This document shows, one piece after another, positions 1 through 8,044 of a stretch of DNA of 36,333 nucleotides. The first letter of the stretch is position 1. Each line of letters starts with the position of its first letter. A program made the translations under genes and the position numbers. The DNA is taken from the NCBI GenBank assembly GCA_018065005.1, contig JAGHUD010000075.1, forward strand, positions 1 through 36,333, read 5' to 3'. The notes beneath the pieces were generated by a model that did not search any database, was not told the DNA's origin, and saw only the letters and a program-made list of their open reading frames with translations. The stretch is from Candidatus Physcousia equi. GTDB taxonomy: Bacteria; Bacteroidota; Bacteroidia; Bacteroidales; Bacteroidaceae.

Positions 1-2
1 TC

Positions 3-440
3 TTCCTGCCCGCCGCGGGCTACTACCACAACGAAGGATTCTACGAAAAAGGCGAGGTCTGCTCCTACTGGCTCAACGAACTCTCGCGCGGTGGCGACAA
101 CACCATGGCATACTGCCTCACCGCCTACTATGACTATCGCTCCTGGGCGATACGCAAGCGCAGCAGCGGACGCCCCATACGGCCCGTTGCCATCCCCCTC
201 ACCGAGGTATGCGACCTGAATGAGGATGGTAAGGTGACGGTGGCTGATCTGGCAGAATTGATACAGAAGTCTCTCCCCCCGCCCTCCCTGCGAGGGAGGG
301 AGCCGCGTAGCCGGTGGAAGGTAGCCTCAATGCAGCTCCCTCCCTTTAGGGAGGGCGGGGGGAGAGTCTTCAGGGGGAGAGTCTTTTTTTTGTGCTCCAT
401 AGGGCGGTGCCCTGGAGAGGAGCGAAGCAGAAGTGATTGA
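3..440 (+). CDS. C-terminal part of a surface protein with FISUMP-like and dockerin-like segments (5' end outside window)
   Basis: The reading frame is open from base 3 and has no start inside the window, so this is a 3' fragment of a larger gene. The first about 60 codons (LPAAGYY, then YWLNELS, AYCLTAYYDY and RPIRPV) resemble the Trp/Tyr-rich end of the Fibrobacter-succinogenes-major-paralogous (FISUMP) domain found in many Bacteroidota surface proteins. A single EF-hand-like dockerin repeat follows (DLNEDGKVTVADL, about 221-258), with the Asp/Asn spacing of a calcium loop. After this the frame does not stop. It runs through a GC-rich palindromic repeat and ends at TGA 438-440, adding about 55 low-complexity residues rich in Pro, Arg and Gly. 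That tail is probably not native. Surface location is inferred from the domain types. Family identification is moderately sure; function is unknown. Confidence 0.6.
   Translation, partial: FLPAAGYYHNEGFYEKGEVCSYWLNELSRGGDNTMAYCLTAYYDYRSWAIRKRSSGRPIRPVAIPLTEVCDLNEDGKVTVADLAELIQKSLPPPSLRGREPRSRWKVASMQLPPFREGGGRVFRGRVFFLCSIGRCPGEERSRSD
271..391. repeat. GC-rich nested palindromic repeat with terminator-like end
   Basis: A perfect 19-bp inverted repeat pairs 271-289 with 348-366. Each arm also belongs to a local hairpin: 282-289 with 293-300 (ccctccct/agggaggg, loop gcg) and 338-345 with 348-355. A further copy of gggggaga (373-380) followed by a run of T (384-391) looks like an intrinsic terminator for the plus strand. 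The element lies between convergent genes but inside the open frame of the upstream one. It looks like a dispersed intergenic repeat; only one copy is in this window. Confidence 0.7.
395..417. terminator. Imperfect hairpin between convergent genes
   Basis: Arms ctccatagggc and gccctggag form an imperfect stem around ggt, between the surface protein repeat and the 3' end of the minus-strand Rpn-like gene. No clear T-run follows on either strand, so the terminator role is only a guess from position. Confidence 0.3.
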
Positions 441-451
441 CGACTTTCGTC

Positions 452-1408
452 TTACAATTTTATGATTTCGCTGATAGGGAGGGTTGTCATGATGGCTATC
501 TGGTCGTCTGGTATTCCTGCCTGCTTGAGTGCCTTGGCTGTGACTAACAAGGCTTTCTCCTTTTCTGCGATTAGTCCATCCTTCTCTGCGAGTTGTCCAT
601 CCTTCTCTGCGATTTGTGCATCGAGTTCCATAATCTTTTGATCGCGAAGCATGATAGTGGTGTCTCGATTCTCAATGGCGGTGAAGTATTCGTCCTCCAC
701 ATTCATTTCGTGGCGCAGTTCTGCATCAGAGGCTGCAGAGAGCAGTCGATGGATGATGTGTTTCATCTCGTCATCATGAACGTATTTGTCCTCGTCGATA
801 TTGAGTACCTGCCGATTGTATTTGTCCTTGCATGACTGATCAAACACGCTTAAGACTTCATCCAATCGGTTGTTTACATGTCCTCTGAGACGCGGAATCT
901 GCACCACAATGCTGTTGTGCACGAGACTTTCAACGAATGGGTCGGGGATTCCTTTGGTGACCTCGTTACCATAATAGTCGTATGATTTGTGGGTGACGTA
1001 GATGACAGGCTCTTCGATATCGCCCACTTTATGTCCGAGCAGATAGACGGTAACCATTGGGATGGCATATCCCTCGGGATTGTTATCCTTGATGATGTTG
1101 TCGGGCAATGCGTATTGTGCTCCCAGATATTGACGGAAGCGGAGTGTTTCTGTTTCGAGCCATGTTTTTTGCAGTTCGATGAGGATGAGTTTGCTGCTGC
1201 CATCTTCTTGCTTTATGGTTGCACCAAAGTCGATGCGGTACATCGAAATGTTATCTCTACTGCCATTCGTGTACTCATGGCGTCTGACTTCGACATCCAA
1301 TACTTCTTTTTTCAGGAGAGCAGAGAGCAAGGTCTTTGCAATGCGTTCATCTTCCATGAGGTACTTGAATACAGCATCGTAGATGGGGTTGGCAATCGTT
1401 ACTATCAT
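452..1408 (-). CDS. Rpn family / PD-(D/E)XK nuclease (putative transposase-like nuclease)
   Basis: This is a 318-residue protein beginning MIVTIANPIYDAVFKYLMED, the usual opening of the Rpn/PDDEXK_2 proteins abundant in Bacteroidota (recombination-promoting nuclease family, often labelled transposase). The likely catalytic set is D60 (RIDFGA) with E78-L-Q80 (LILIELQK), the Glu-x-Gln variant usual for this family. The C-terminal part (about residues 245-290) holds Glu/Lys heptad-like repeats (IAEKDGQLAEKDG) and should be coiled coil. The frame is open 24 codons upstream to 1480, but the -7 promoter element at 1459-1466 lies inside that extension, and similarity begins at MIVT, so 1408 is chosen. 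There are no terminal inverted repeats or other IS features around it. The family is confidently recognised; whether it acts in recombination here is unknown. Confidence 0.85.
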   Translation of the reverse strand: MIVTIANPIYDAVFKYLMEDERIAKTLLSALLKKEVLDVEVRRHEYTNGSRDNISMYRIDFGATIKQEDGSSKLILIELQKTWLETETLRFRQYLGAQYALPDNIIKDNNPEGYAIPMVTVYLLGHKVGDIEEPVIYVTHKSYDYYGNEVTKGIPDPFVESLVHNSIVVQIPRLRGHVNNRLDEVLSVFDQSCKDKYNRQVLNIDEDKYVHDDEMKHIIHRLLSAASDAELRHEMNVEDEYFTAIENRDTTIMLRDQKIMELDAQIAEKDGQLAEKDGLIAEKEKALLVTAKALKQAGIPDDQIAIMTTLPISEIIKL

Positions 1409-1458
1409 GATTCTTGTGTTTGAATGTTTTTTGTGTGGGGTTTCTGGAATCTTCGTTG

Positions 1459-1466
1459 CAAAGTTA
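1459..1466 (-). promoter_or_regulatory. Bacteroidota -7 element for the Rpn-like gene
   Basis: The minus strand reads taactttg, matching TAnnTTTG, about 50 bases upstream of the chosen start codon at 1408. No well-spaced -33 TTTG is visible. Confidence 0.6.
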
Positions 1467-1555
1467 CAAAAAAATACCAATCAAGTGGCATGAAAAGATA
1501 ATTATTTGTGTCTTTGCGCGCTATTCGCCATGGAAGGTGTAGTGCGAAAATAAGA

Positions 1556-1587
1556 AAAGCGGATGCTCGAGGTGGAGCATCCGCTTT
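1556..1587 (-). terminator. Intrinsic terminator of the ilv operon
   Basis: A perfect 13-bp stem (1556-1568 with 1575-1587) encloses a 6-base loop. On the minus strand it is followed by a T-rich stretch (ttttcttatttt). It lies about 50 bases after the ilvC stop codon and can also act on plus-strand transcripts. Confidence 0.88.
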
Positions 1588-1637
1588 GTCTGTTTGTTGT
1601 GGGCTGCCGGAAATGGCAGCGCGCATGAGGTTGGGGA

Positions 1638-2681
1638 TTAGTTGTTCTCGGGACGGAGGCGACGAACCACCTCAGCCGTGCGCCACATCTCGCTTTCGTG
1701 GAGGGCAGCAAGCTCCTTCTCAAGACCCTCGCGATAGTCGGGCTTTGAGTTGGCATCGATAGAGATCTGTGCCTCGTTGCCACACTTAACGCTGGCGTAG
1801 AGCTTCTCTACGACGGGCTTGATGGCATCGTGGAAGGGACCCATCCAGTCGAGAGCACCACGCTGTGCGGTGGTTGAGCAGTTGGCATACATCCAGTCCA
1901 TACCATTCTTGGCGAAGAGAGGCATGAGGCTCTGGGTGAGCTCCTCGACGGTCTCGTTGAAGGCTTCAGAGGGAGTGTGGCCATTCTCACGGAGTACCTC
2001 GTACTGAGCGAGGAGCAGACCCTGGATGGCACCCATCAGTGAACCGCGCTCACCGGTGAGGTCGGAGGTTGCTTCGCGCTGGAAGGTGGTCTCGAACATG
2101 TAGCCTGAGCCGATACCGATACCGAGGGCGAGGGTGCGCTCGAGAGCACGACCGGAAGCGTCCTGATAGACAGCGTATGAGCTGTTCAGTCCGCGACCTT
2201 CGAGGAACATGGTGCGGAGGCTGGTGCCGCTACCCTTGGGAGCCACCATGATGACGTCGATGTCGTTGGAGGGGACGCAACCGGTGCGGTCATTCCATGT
2301 GATGGCGAAGCCGTGGCTGAAATAGAGTGCCTTGCCGGGGGTGAGGTACTGCTTGAGTGTGGGCCATACACTGATGACCGCAGCGTCGCTGAGCAGACAC
2401 ATGATGATGCTACCCTTCTCGGCAGCCTCCTCGATAGAGAAGAGGGTCTCACCGGGTACCCATCCGTCAGCAACAGCCTTTTCGAAGGTTTTGCCCTGAC
2501 GCTGGCCCACGATGACGTTGAAACCATTGTCGCGGAGGTTGCAAGCCTGACCGGGACCTTGAACACCATAACCGATAACGGCGATAGTTTCATTCTTCAG
2601 CACTTCGCGTGCCTTGTCAAGGGGAAACTCCTCGCGGGTCATCACTTCTTCGATGACACCGCCAAAATTCAATTTTGCCAT
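1638..2681 (-). CDS. ilvC: Ketol-acid reductoisomerase
   Basis: IlvC converts 2-acetolactate (or 2-aceto-2-hydroxybutyrate) to the dihydroxy acid using NAD(P)H and Mg2+, the second common step of valine and isoleucine synthesis. The protein is 347 residues when started at MAKLNFGG. It shows the dinucleotide-binding motif GYGVQGPGQ near residue 40, the GQRQGKT segment after it, and the acidic metal-binding C-terminal domain (SDLTGERG and the LTQSLMPLF region). The frame is open 18 codons further upstream (to 2735), but those residues (Asn/Gln/Lys-rich) do not look conserved, so 2681 is preferred. It is the last gene of the ilv operon, followed by the hairpin terminator at 1556-1587. Identification is firm; the start is fairly sure. 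Confidence 0.95.
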   Translation of the reverse strand: MAKLNFGGVIEEVMTREEFPLDKAREVLKNETIAVIGYGVQGPGQACNLRDNGFNVIVGQRQGKTFEKAVADGWVPGETLFSIEEAAEKGSIIMCLLSDAAVISVWPTLKQYLTPGKALYFSHGFAITWNDRTGCVPSNDIDVIMVAPKGSGTSLRTMFLEGRGLNSSYAVYQDASGRALERTLALGIGIGSGYMFETTFQREATSDLTGERGSLMGAIQGLLLAQYEVLRENGHTPSEAFNETVEELTQSLMPLFAKNGMDWMYANCSTTAQRGALDWMGPFHDAIKPVVEKLYASVKCGNEAQISIDANSKPDYREGLEKELAALHESEMWRTAEVVRRLRPENN

Positions 2682-2747
2682 TGTTTTTTGTTGTTGATTA
2701 AAGGGTTTATTGTTTAGTTTGAGTTCTTTTTGCATGAGAGTGAGCCG

Positions 2748-3533
2748 TCACGACTCTTGCTGTCCATCTTCAGCATGGTGGATGCTCAGTCTTGCCTGGC
2801 AGACCACTTCGCCGGGATTCTCTTCCGTGGCGTTCTTGCGTACCTCGACGTCGATGGTGCCGTCTTCATTCTGCTGTTGGAAAAAGCTGAGGGTGTCGCC
2901 CATGTAGCTTTCTGCTTTGTAAGCAATCTCGAAGCGTCGTATGCCGTGCTCGAATGTTTCTCGTGGGAAGAGGTCGAGGATGTGCTCGATGTATTTGATG
3001 GAGTTGATGTGACCGTTGATGTCTACATCGCTATAGTAGGTGGGAATGGTACGCACAAACTCTGCATTGCGGAAACGGAAGCGTCCGTGCCCCTCGATGG
3101 GGCAGATGTTCTCCTCGGGAGCGACAACGTAGTTGAGGATGTCGCCATCGTAGAGCGAGAGCAAGTCGCAAGGACGTCTTGTTTCCATGTCTATCATTGC
3201 CCACACGCTACGCGCATAGCCCATAGCGGTGCCGTCTTCGCGCAGAATGGCGAAGTTTCGGTTGGTGAAGAGCTTCATAACACTTTCCACCCAGGTGGTG
3301 ATGGTGCAGTGCTCATATTGGCGTGGCATATCCATCATTTCGATGCTAAGGCGTGAGAGCACCCATGTGTGACGTGTCTCGTTGAGCGCACCAATGCCCC
3401 AACCGCGGCGTTGCGAGTGGTTGCCAGCGGCGTTGAGCAGATGGTTGCCGAGCATGCCCATAAAGATGCGGCCTGTGAAGTCGACGTGGAAGGGCTCTAT
3501 GTAGATAGGATGTGCATCAATCTTCTCCATCAT
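2748..3533 (-). CDS. Acyl-ACP thioesterase (double hot-dog fold) in the ilv operon
   Basis: This 261-residue protein belongs to the FatA/FatB-like acyl-ACP thioesterase family (Pfam Acyl-ACP_TE), which releases fatty acids from acyl carrier protein. The key motif is DINGHINSIKYIEH at residues 171-184, with the Asn173/His175 pair typical of the second hot-dog domain. The first domain spans roughly residues 8-130. The start is placed at the double Met (3533 or 3530), 41 bases after the ilvN stop; the frame continues upstream only as overlap with ilvN. It sits between ilvN and ilvC in the same orientation, an arrangement known from Bacteroides relatives. That placement hints at a link between branched-chain precursor flux and fatty acid release, but this link is inference. 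The substrate chain is not visible from sequence. Confidence 0.88.
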   Translation of the reverse strand: MMEKIDAHPIYIEPFHVDFTGRIFMGMLGNHLLNAAGNHSQRRGWGIGALNETRHTWVLSRLSIEMMDMPRQYEHCTITTWVESVMKLFTNRNFAILREDGTAMGYARSVWAMIDMETRRPCDLLSLYDGDILNYVVAPEENICPIEGHGRFRFRNAEFVRTIPTYYSDVDINGHINSIKYIEHILDLFPRETFEHGIRRFEIAYKAESYMGDTLSFFQQQNEDGTIDVEVRKNATEENPGEVVCQARLSIHHAEDGQQES

Positions 3534-3574
3534 GAGTGGTTCTGTTTGTTTGTGACAGAGGACAATTGGGGTTA

Positions 3575-4387
3575 CTATTTCTTGAGCTCGTTTTGGTCTT
3601 CTTCGCGCTGCGTGAGGTACTGATCGAGGCGCTCGATGCACGACTTGGTGACGGCAATGCGTCCCGTACGCACGAATTGCAACACGCAACCCATGTCGTC
3701 GAGCACACGGAAGAGTTGGAGCACATCGTCGGTGATGCCCGTCTTCTCCACGATGGTGTAGGTGGGGTTCACCTCCACAAAGCGTGCGTCATAGCGTCGC
3801 ACTACGCGCGAGACATCAGGATTGGTGAGCACGTTGGGCGTGGCGAGCTTGAGGAGGGAAGTTTCCAAGATGAAAATCTCATCGTCGACGAAACAATTCG
3901 CCTGCAAGACGTCAATCTTCTTTTCAATCTGCTTCACCAGCATTTCAGCCATCTCCTTCTTGCAGTAGCATGTGATGGTGTACTTATGCACACCCGGTGT
4001 GCTGCTGGCGCATACGTTGAGCGACTCGATGTTCACCTGTCGGCGTGTAAAGACCGCGGTGATTTGGTTGAGGATACCGGCATAGTTCTCGCTGTAGATG
4101 ATGAGCGTGTAGAGCGTCAATCCGTCATGAGTGTTGACAATAGCGCCTTCGTGCCCAGGCGTTGAGGGGCGCACTACGGCATTGCGCGAAAACGTCTCAC
4201 GCTGGAGTCCTACCGCATTGTCGCGTTCTAATGTGGCTTTGCGTTCACGCGTCAGATTCTGTTCGTATGAGTTGCGCTGGATGGCAGCAGCTGCTCTTAC
4301 GGCATCATCGAATCCTTGCAGACTGTTGTTCTGCTCATCGCACTTGCCACAACTTTGGCAATCGCCTATTCGTTTATCTTCTGTCAT
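3575..4387 (-). CDS. ilvN: Acetolactate synthase small (regulatory) subunit with long N-terminal extension
   Basis: Residues about 90-260 are a standard IlvN/IlvH: an ACT domain (LYTLIIYSENYAGILNQI), then VHKYTITCYC and the C-terminal regulatory domain (YTIVEKTG, LQFVRTGRIAVTKS). The family role is binding the IlvB catalytic subunit and giving valine feedback control. Unusually, about 89 residues precede the ACT domain, including a C10-x2-C13-x2-C16 cluster (CQSCGKC) and a charged helix-like stretch. Bacteroides-type IlvN is about 185 residues as I recall it, so this form is longer by about 85. No Met lies near the ACT domain to give a short form, and the start codon is only 8 bases after the ilvB stop, so translation from 4387 is likely. 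The function of the extension is unknown. Confidence 0.9.
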   Translation of the reverse strand: MTEDKRIGDCQSCGKCDEQNNSLQGFDDAVRAAAAIQRNSYEQNLTRERKATLERDNAVGLQRETFSRNAVVRPSTPGHEGAIVNTHDGLTLYTLIIYSENYAGILNQITAVFTRRQVNIESLNVCASSTPGVHKYTITCYCKKEMAEMLVKQIEKKIDVLQANCFVDDEIFILETSLLKLATPNVLTNPDVSRVVRRYDARFVEVNPTYTIVEKTGITDDVLQLFRVLDDMGCVLQFVRTGRIAVTKSCIERLDQYLTQREEDQNELKK

Positions 4388-4395
4388 GGTTGTTC

Positions 4396-6090
4396 TTATT
4401 TTACTTCGAGCATCATTTCGTCCACATTAGCGCCCGGAGGTGTCATGGGCAGCACGTTGTCCTCTTCCTTGATGGCACACTGCAGCAGATAGGGACCCTC
4501 TGTGGTGAGCATGTCGTGGATGGCCGCGTCGAGGTCCTCGCGGTGGATGACCGTGCGGCAAGGGATATTGTATGCCTTGGCGATGAGTTCGTAGTCGGGA
4601 TTGATCATGGGCGTGAAGGAGTAGCGCTTGTTGAAGAACATGTACTGCCACTGACGCACATTTCCCAAGAAATTGTTGTTCAGCAAAATCATCTTCACCG
4701 GGCACTGCTGCTCCATGATGGTGCCAAGTTCTTGGATGGTCATCTGGAAACCGCCATCTCCGCAGAACATGCACACGGTGCGGTCGGGCGCTCCAAACGT
4801 GGCACCGATGGCTGCTGGAATGCCAAATCCCATGGTGCCGCATCCGCCGCTGGTGACCACGGAACGTGGTTTCGTGTACTTGAAATAGCGACAACCGAAC
4901 ATCTGGTTCTGACCCACATCGGTGACAAGGATGGCTTCGTTGTGGGCAGCCTCGCTGACGCGCCGCACCACTTCGCCCATGAGGAGTGGTCCTTCGGTGG
5001 GGTGCAAGGCTGGCGTGATGACCTTTTGCTCCTCTTTTTCAGCATAGGGTGCAAAGCCATCTATCCATGCCTTGTGTGTGGCCGTGTCCACCAGTTTTGT
5101 CACCTCAGCCAGTGTGTGCTTGCAGTTGCCGAGCACAGCCAACGTGGGTTTCACGTTCTTTCCGATTTCGGATGGGTCAATTTCGAAGTGTATGATTTTA
5201 GCCTGCTTGGCATAAGTCTTCAGGTTGCCTGTGACGCGGTCGTCGAAGCGCATACCCACCGCGATAAGCAGGTCGCACTGATTGGTCATCACGTTGGGGG
5301 CAAGGTTGCCGTGCATGCCCAACATACCCATGTTCAAAGGGTGGTCGCTGGGGGCTGCAGAGAGTCCAAGAAGGGTTTCTCCAAAGGGGATTTGTGCCTT
5401 CTCACATAGGGCGAGCAACTCTTCACGAGCTCCTCCCAATTCCACGCCTTGTCCTACGAGCATGAAAGGCTTCACGCTTTCGTTGATGAGGCGTGCTGCC
5501 TCTTCTATGACGCTCTTTGGAGAGATGGGGTCGGGGTTGTAGCTGCGTATGAAGTCCACCTGTTGTGGTTGATATTCAATCAGTGCTGTCTGTGCGTTCT
5601 TGGCAAAGTCGAGCACAACAGGACCGGGACGCCCACTTCGTGCAATGTAGAAAGCACGGCTGACAGCCCAAGGGATGTCTTCTGCACGGCGTATCTGGTA
5701 GGCCCATTTTGTGATGGGTTGGGTGACGCCAATGACGTCGACCTCTTGGAAGGCGTCGGTGCCCAGCATTGCTGCGCCCACCTGTCCGCAGATAACCACC
5801 ACGGGTGTGGAGTCAATCATGGCGTCGGCTACGCCTGTGATGGTGTTCATGGCACCAGGACCGCTCGTCACGATGCAACATCCCACCTTGCCGCTCACGC
5901 GCGCATAGCCTTGTGCGGCATGGATGGCTGCCTGTTCGTGGCGAACGAGGATGTGGTTGAGCGTTTGCTTATGGTCGTAGAGCGCATCATAAGAGGGCAT
6001 GATGGCACCACCGGGATAGCCGAAGAGAATCTTCACTCCTTCGTGCTCCAGAGAGCGCATCATGGCTTCAGCGCCTGTAATCTTTTCCAT
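4396..6090 (-). CDS. ilvB: Acetolactate synthase large (catalytic) subunit
   Basis: IlvB is the thiamine-diphosphate and FAD dependent enzyme that condenses pyruvate with pyruvate or 2-oxobutyrate, the first committed step for valine, leucine and isoleucine. The 564-residue length fits the family. It shows the N-terminal TPP-pyrimidine domain with catalytic Glu52 (VRHEQAA), the central FAD-binding region, and the C-terminal TPP-diphosphate motif GDGGFQMTI followed by LLNNNFLGNVRQWQ. The start MEKITGAEAM is the family start. It lies 25 bases after ilvD and 8 bases before ilvN, consistent with translational coupling to its regulatory subunit. Confidence 0.96.
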   Translation of the reverse strand: MEKITGAEAMMRSLEHEGVKILFGYPGGAIMPSYDALYDHKQTLNHILVRHEQAAIHAAQGYARVSGKVGCCIVTSGPGAMNTITGVADAMIDSTPVVVICGQVGAAMLGTDAFQEVDVIGVTQPITKWAYQIRRAEDIPWAVSRAFYIARSGRPGPVVLDFAKNAQTALIEYQPQQVDFIRSYNPDPISPKSVIEEAARLINESVKPFMLVGQGVELGGAREELLALCEKAQIPFGETLLGLSAAPSDHPLNMGMLGMHGNLAPNVMTNQCDLLIAVGMRFDDRVTGNLKTYAKQAKIIHFEIDPSEIGKNVKPTLAVLGNCKHTLAEVTKLVDTATHKAWIDGFAPYAEKEEQKVITPALHPTEGPLLMGEVVRRVSEAAHNEAILVTDVGQNQMFGCRYFKYTKPRSVVTSGGCGTMGFGIPAAIGATFGAPDRTVCMFCGDGGFQMTIQELGTIMEQQCPVKMILLNNNFLGNVRQWQYMFFNKRYSFTPMINPDYELIAKAYNIPCRTVIHREDLDAAIHDMLTTEGPYLLQCAIKEEDNVLPMTPPGANVDEMMLEVK

Positions 6091-6115
6091 GTTTCTTTAT
6101 GTCGGGGCTTTAGTT

Positions 6116-7951
6116 TTACATTCTCACACCACCCTTGTCAGCACTGCTCACGCTCTTGGCGTAGTGCTGCAATGCCTTGCTAACTACGCGATTGCGTTTG
6201 AGTGGCTGCTGAGGGCGTGCGGCGAGTTCTTCGTCGCTGAGTTTTACGTTGATGCTGCGGCTGGGGATGTCGATGACGATGATGTCGCCATCCTGAATCT
6301 TGCCGATGTTGCCTCCGCTGGCAGCCTCGGGTGAGATGTGGCCAATGGACAAGCCGCTGGTGCCGCCTGAGAAGCGACCATCGGTGATGAGGGCACATTC
6401 CTTGCCCATGTGCATGGACTTGATGTAGCTGGTGGGGTAGAGCATTTCCTGCATGCCAGGACCGCCCTTCGGACCCTCGTGGGTGATGACAACGCAATCT
6501 CCCTTTTTCACCTTCCCGCCCAAGATGCCTTCGCAGGCGTCTTCTTGTGAGTCGAAGACTACGGCAGGACCTTCGAAATGCCAAAGTTCGGGCGCAACGC
6601 CTGCGGTCTTCACCACGCAACCATCTTGAGCGATGTTGCCGAAGAGTACTGCCATGCCTCCATCCTTTGTGTAGGCGTGCTCGATGTCACGGATGCAACC
6701 GTTTTCGCGGTCGGTGTCGAGTTCTTCCCAATAGTTTTCTTGCGAGCCCATCACGTTGCTGAACTTACCGCCGGGTGCACATCCGTAAATGTTGCCTACT
6801 TCTGCACTCACGGGTGCATAGGGGTCGTTTGTCCACATTCCGTCCTTGAGTTGCAGACCGGTGATGGAGTATTTTTGGATGTCTTCACCCAGTGTGGCAC
6901 CGTTGACACGCTTGCAGTTGAGGTCGAGCAGGTTGCCCTTGGCTAACTCGCCAAGAATGCCAAGAATGCCGCCTGCACGGTTCTCTTCCTGGATGCTGTA
7001 TTTCTGCCAGTTGGGAGATAACTTACAGAGGAATGGTACCTTGCGCGAAAGGGCATCGATGTCTTGCATTTTGAAGTCCACCTCTGCCTCCTGTGCCACA
7101 GCCAGCAAGTGGAGCACGGTGTTCGTGCTGGCACCCATGGCGATGTCGAGTGTCATGGCGTTGAGGAATGCCTGGCGGGTGGCAATGCTGCGGGGCAGTA
7201 CGCTTTCGTCGCCATCCTCATAATAGGCGAATGCGTTCTTGACGATGAGCTTAGCTGCATCCTTGAAGAGTTGGATGCGGCGCTTATGGGTGGCAAGTAT
7301 GCTGCCGTTTCCAGGCAATGAAAGACCAATGGCTTCGGTGAGTGAGTTCATGGAGTTGGCGGTGAACATGCCGGAACATGCTCCGCAACCTGGACATGCC
7401 GTCTGCTCTACCTGTGCCAATTCTTCGTCGCTCACTGTTGGGTCCCCACCCTTAATCATGGCTGTGATGAGGTCGGCGTTCTCTCCGTTGATTTTGTGCG
7501 ATTCCATGGGACCGCCACTCACAAACACAGCAGGGATGTTCAGACGCATAGCGGCCATGAGCATACCGGGCGTCACCTTGTCGCAGTTGGAGATGCATAC
7601 CATGGCATCTGCTTTGTGTGCGTTGACCATATACTCAACGCTGTCTGCGATGATGTCGCGTGAGGGGAGTGAGTAGAGCATGCCGTCGTGGCCCATTGCA
7701 ATGCCGTCGTCCACGGCAATGGTGTTGAACTCTGCTGCATAGCAACCGAGTTTCTCAATCTCCTGCTTCACGATCTGACCGATTTCGTGCAGATGGGTGT
7801 GACCGGGCACAAACTGTGTGAATGAATTGACGATGGCGATGATGGGCTTGCCAAACTGCTCGCGCTTCATTCCGTTGGCTACCCAAAGGGCACGGGCGCC
7901 TGCCATGCGGCGTCCTTCGGTGCAAACAGCACTCCTGAGTTGGTGTTTCAT
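6116..7951 (-). CDS. ilvD: Dihydroxy-acid dehydratase
   Basis: IlvD dehydrates 2,3-dihydroxy-isovalerate or -methylvalerate to the 2-keto acids, the third common step, using an Fe-S cluster and Mg2+. The protein has 611 residues from MKHQLRSA, close to E. coli IlvD (616). Cluster and metal residues are seen in CISNCDK (C119, C123), [12 protein letters not shown] (D81-D82) and CPGCGACSG (C186, C189, C192). An in-frame extension to 8002 exists, but it begins inside the operator-like palindrome close to the predicted transcription start, so 7951 is chosen. It is the first gene of the operon ilvD-ilvB-ilvN-thioesterase-ilvC. Confidence 0.96.
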   Translation of the reverse strand: MKHQLRSAVCTEGRRMAGARALWVANGMKREQFGKPIIAIVNSFTQFVPGHTHLHEIGQIVKQEIEKLGCYAAEFNTIAVDDGIAMGHDGMLYSLPSRDIIADSVEYMVNAHKADAMVCISNCDKVTPGMLMAAMRLNIPAVFVSGGPMESHKINGENADLITAMIKGGDPTVSDEELAQVEQTACPGCGACSGMFTANSMNSLTEAIGLSLPGNGSILATHKRRIQLFKDAAKLIVKNAFAYYEDGDESVLPRSIATRQAFLNAMTLDIAMGASTNTVLHLLAVAQEAEVDFKMQDIDALSRKVPFLCKLSPNWQKYSIQEENRAGGILGILGELAKGNLLDLNCKRVNGATLGEDIQKYSITGLQLKDGMWTNDPYAPVSAEVGNIYGCAPGGKFSNVMGSQENYWEELDTDRENGCIRDIEHAYTKDGGMAVLFGNIAQDGCVVKTAGVAPELWHFEGPAVVFDSQEDACEGILGGKVKKGDCVVITHEGPKGGPGMQEMLYPTSYIKSMHMGKECALITDGRFSGGTSGLSIGHISPEAASGGNIGKIQDGDIIVIDIPSRSINVKLSDEELAARPQQPLKRNRVVSKALQHYAKSVSSADKGGVRM

Positions 7952-7987
7952 TATGTAATGTATCTTTTTACTCTTATTATCTAAATG

Positions 7988-8001
7988 TGCACAATTGTGC
8001 A
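7988..8001. promoter_or_regulatory. Perfect 14-bp palindrome at the ilvD transcription start (candidate operator)
   Basis: tgcacaattgtgca is a perfect palindrome starting about 5 bases downstream of the transcription start predicted from the -33/-7 promoter at 8013-8044, in a leader of only about 55 bases. Position and symmetry suggest a dimeric repressor site. No regulator gene is adjacent. Confidence 0.5.
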
Positions 8002-8012
8002 TAAATTGGCGG

Positions 8013-8044
8013 CAAAGTTACATTTTTTTTCTGAAAGAACCAAA
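8013..8044 (-). promoter_or_regulatory. Bacteroidota-type promoter of the ilv operon
   Basis: On the minus strand a -33 TTTG (8041-8044) is followed after exactly 20 bases by a -7 taactttg (8013-8020), a full match to TTTG-N(19-21)-TAnnTTTG. Transcription should start near 8006. Confidence 0.85.

Noticed and set aside
1409..1480. N-terminal extension of the Rpn-like protein
   Set aside because: The likely -7 promoter element (1459-1466) is inside it and the family begins at the Met at 1408.
4162..5409. Long plus-strand open frame (415 codons) opposite ilvN and ilvB
   Set aside because: It is the antisense of two well-identified genes, its product resembles nothing, and it has no promoter or ribosome site.
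7952..8002. N-terminal extension of IlvD
   Set aside because: It would begin at the candidate operator and almost at the transcription start; the family start is MKHQLRSA.
7952..8006. Attenuator or riboswitch in the ilv leader
   Set aside because: The leader is only about 55 bases, with no leader peptide rich in Val/Ile/Leu codons, no T-box and no terminator hairpin.
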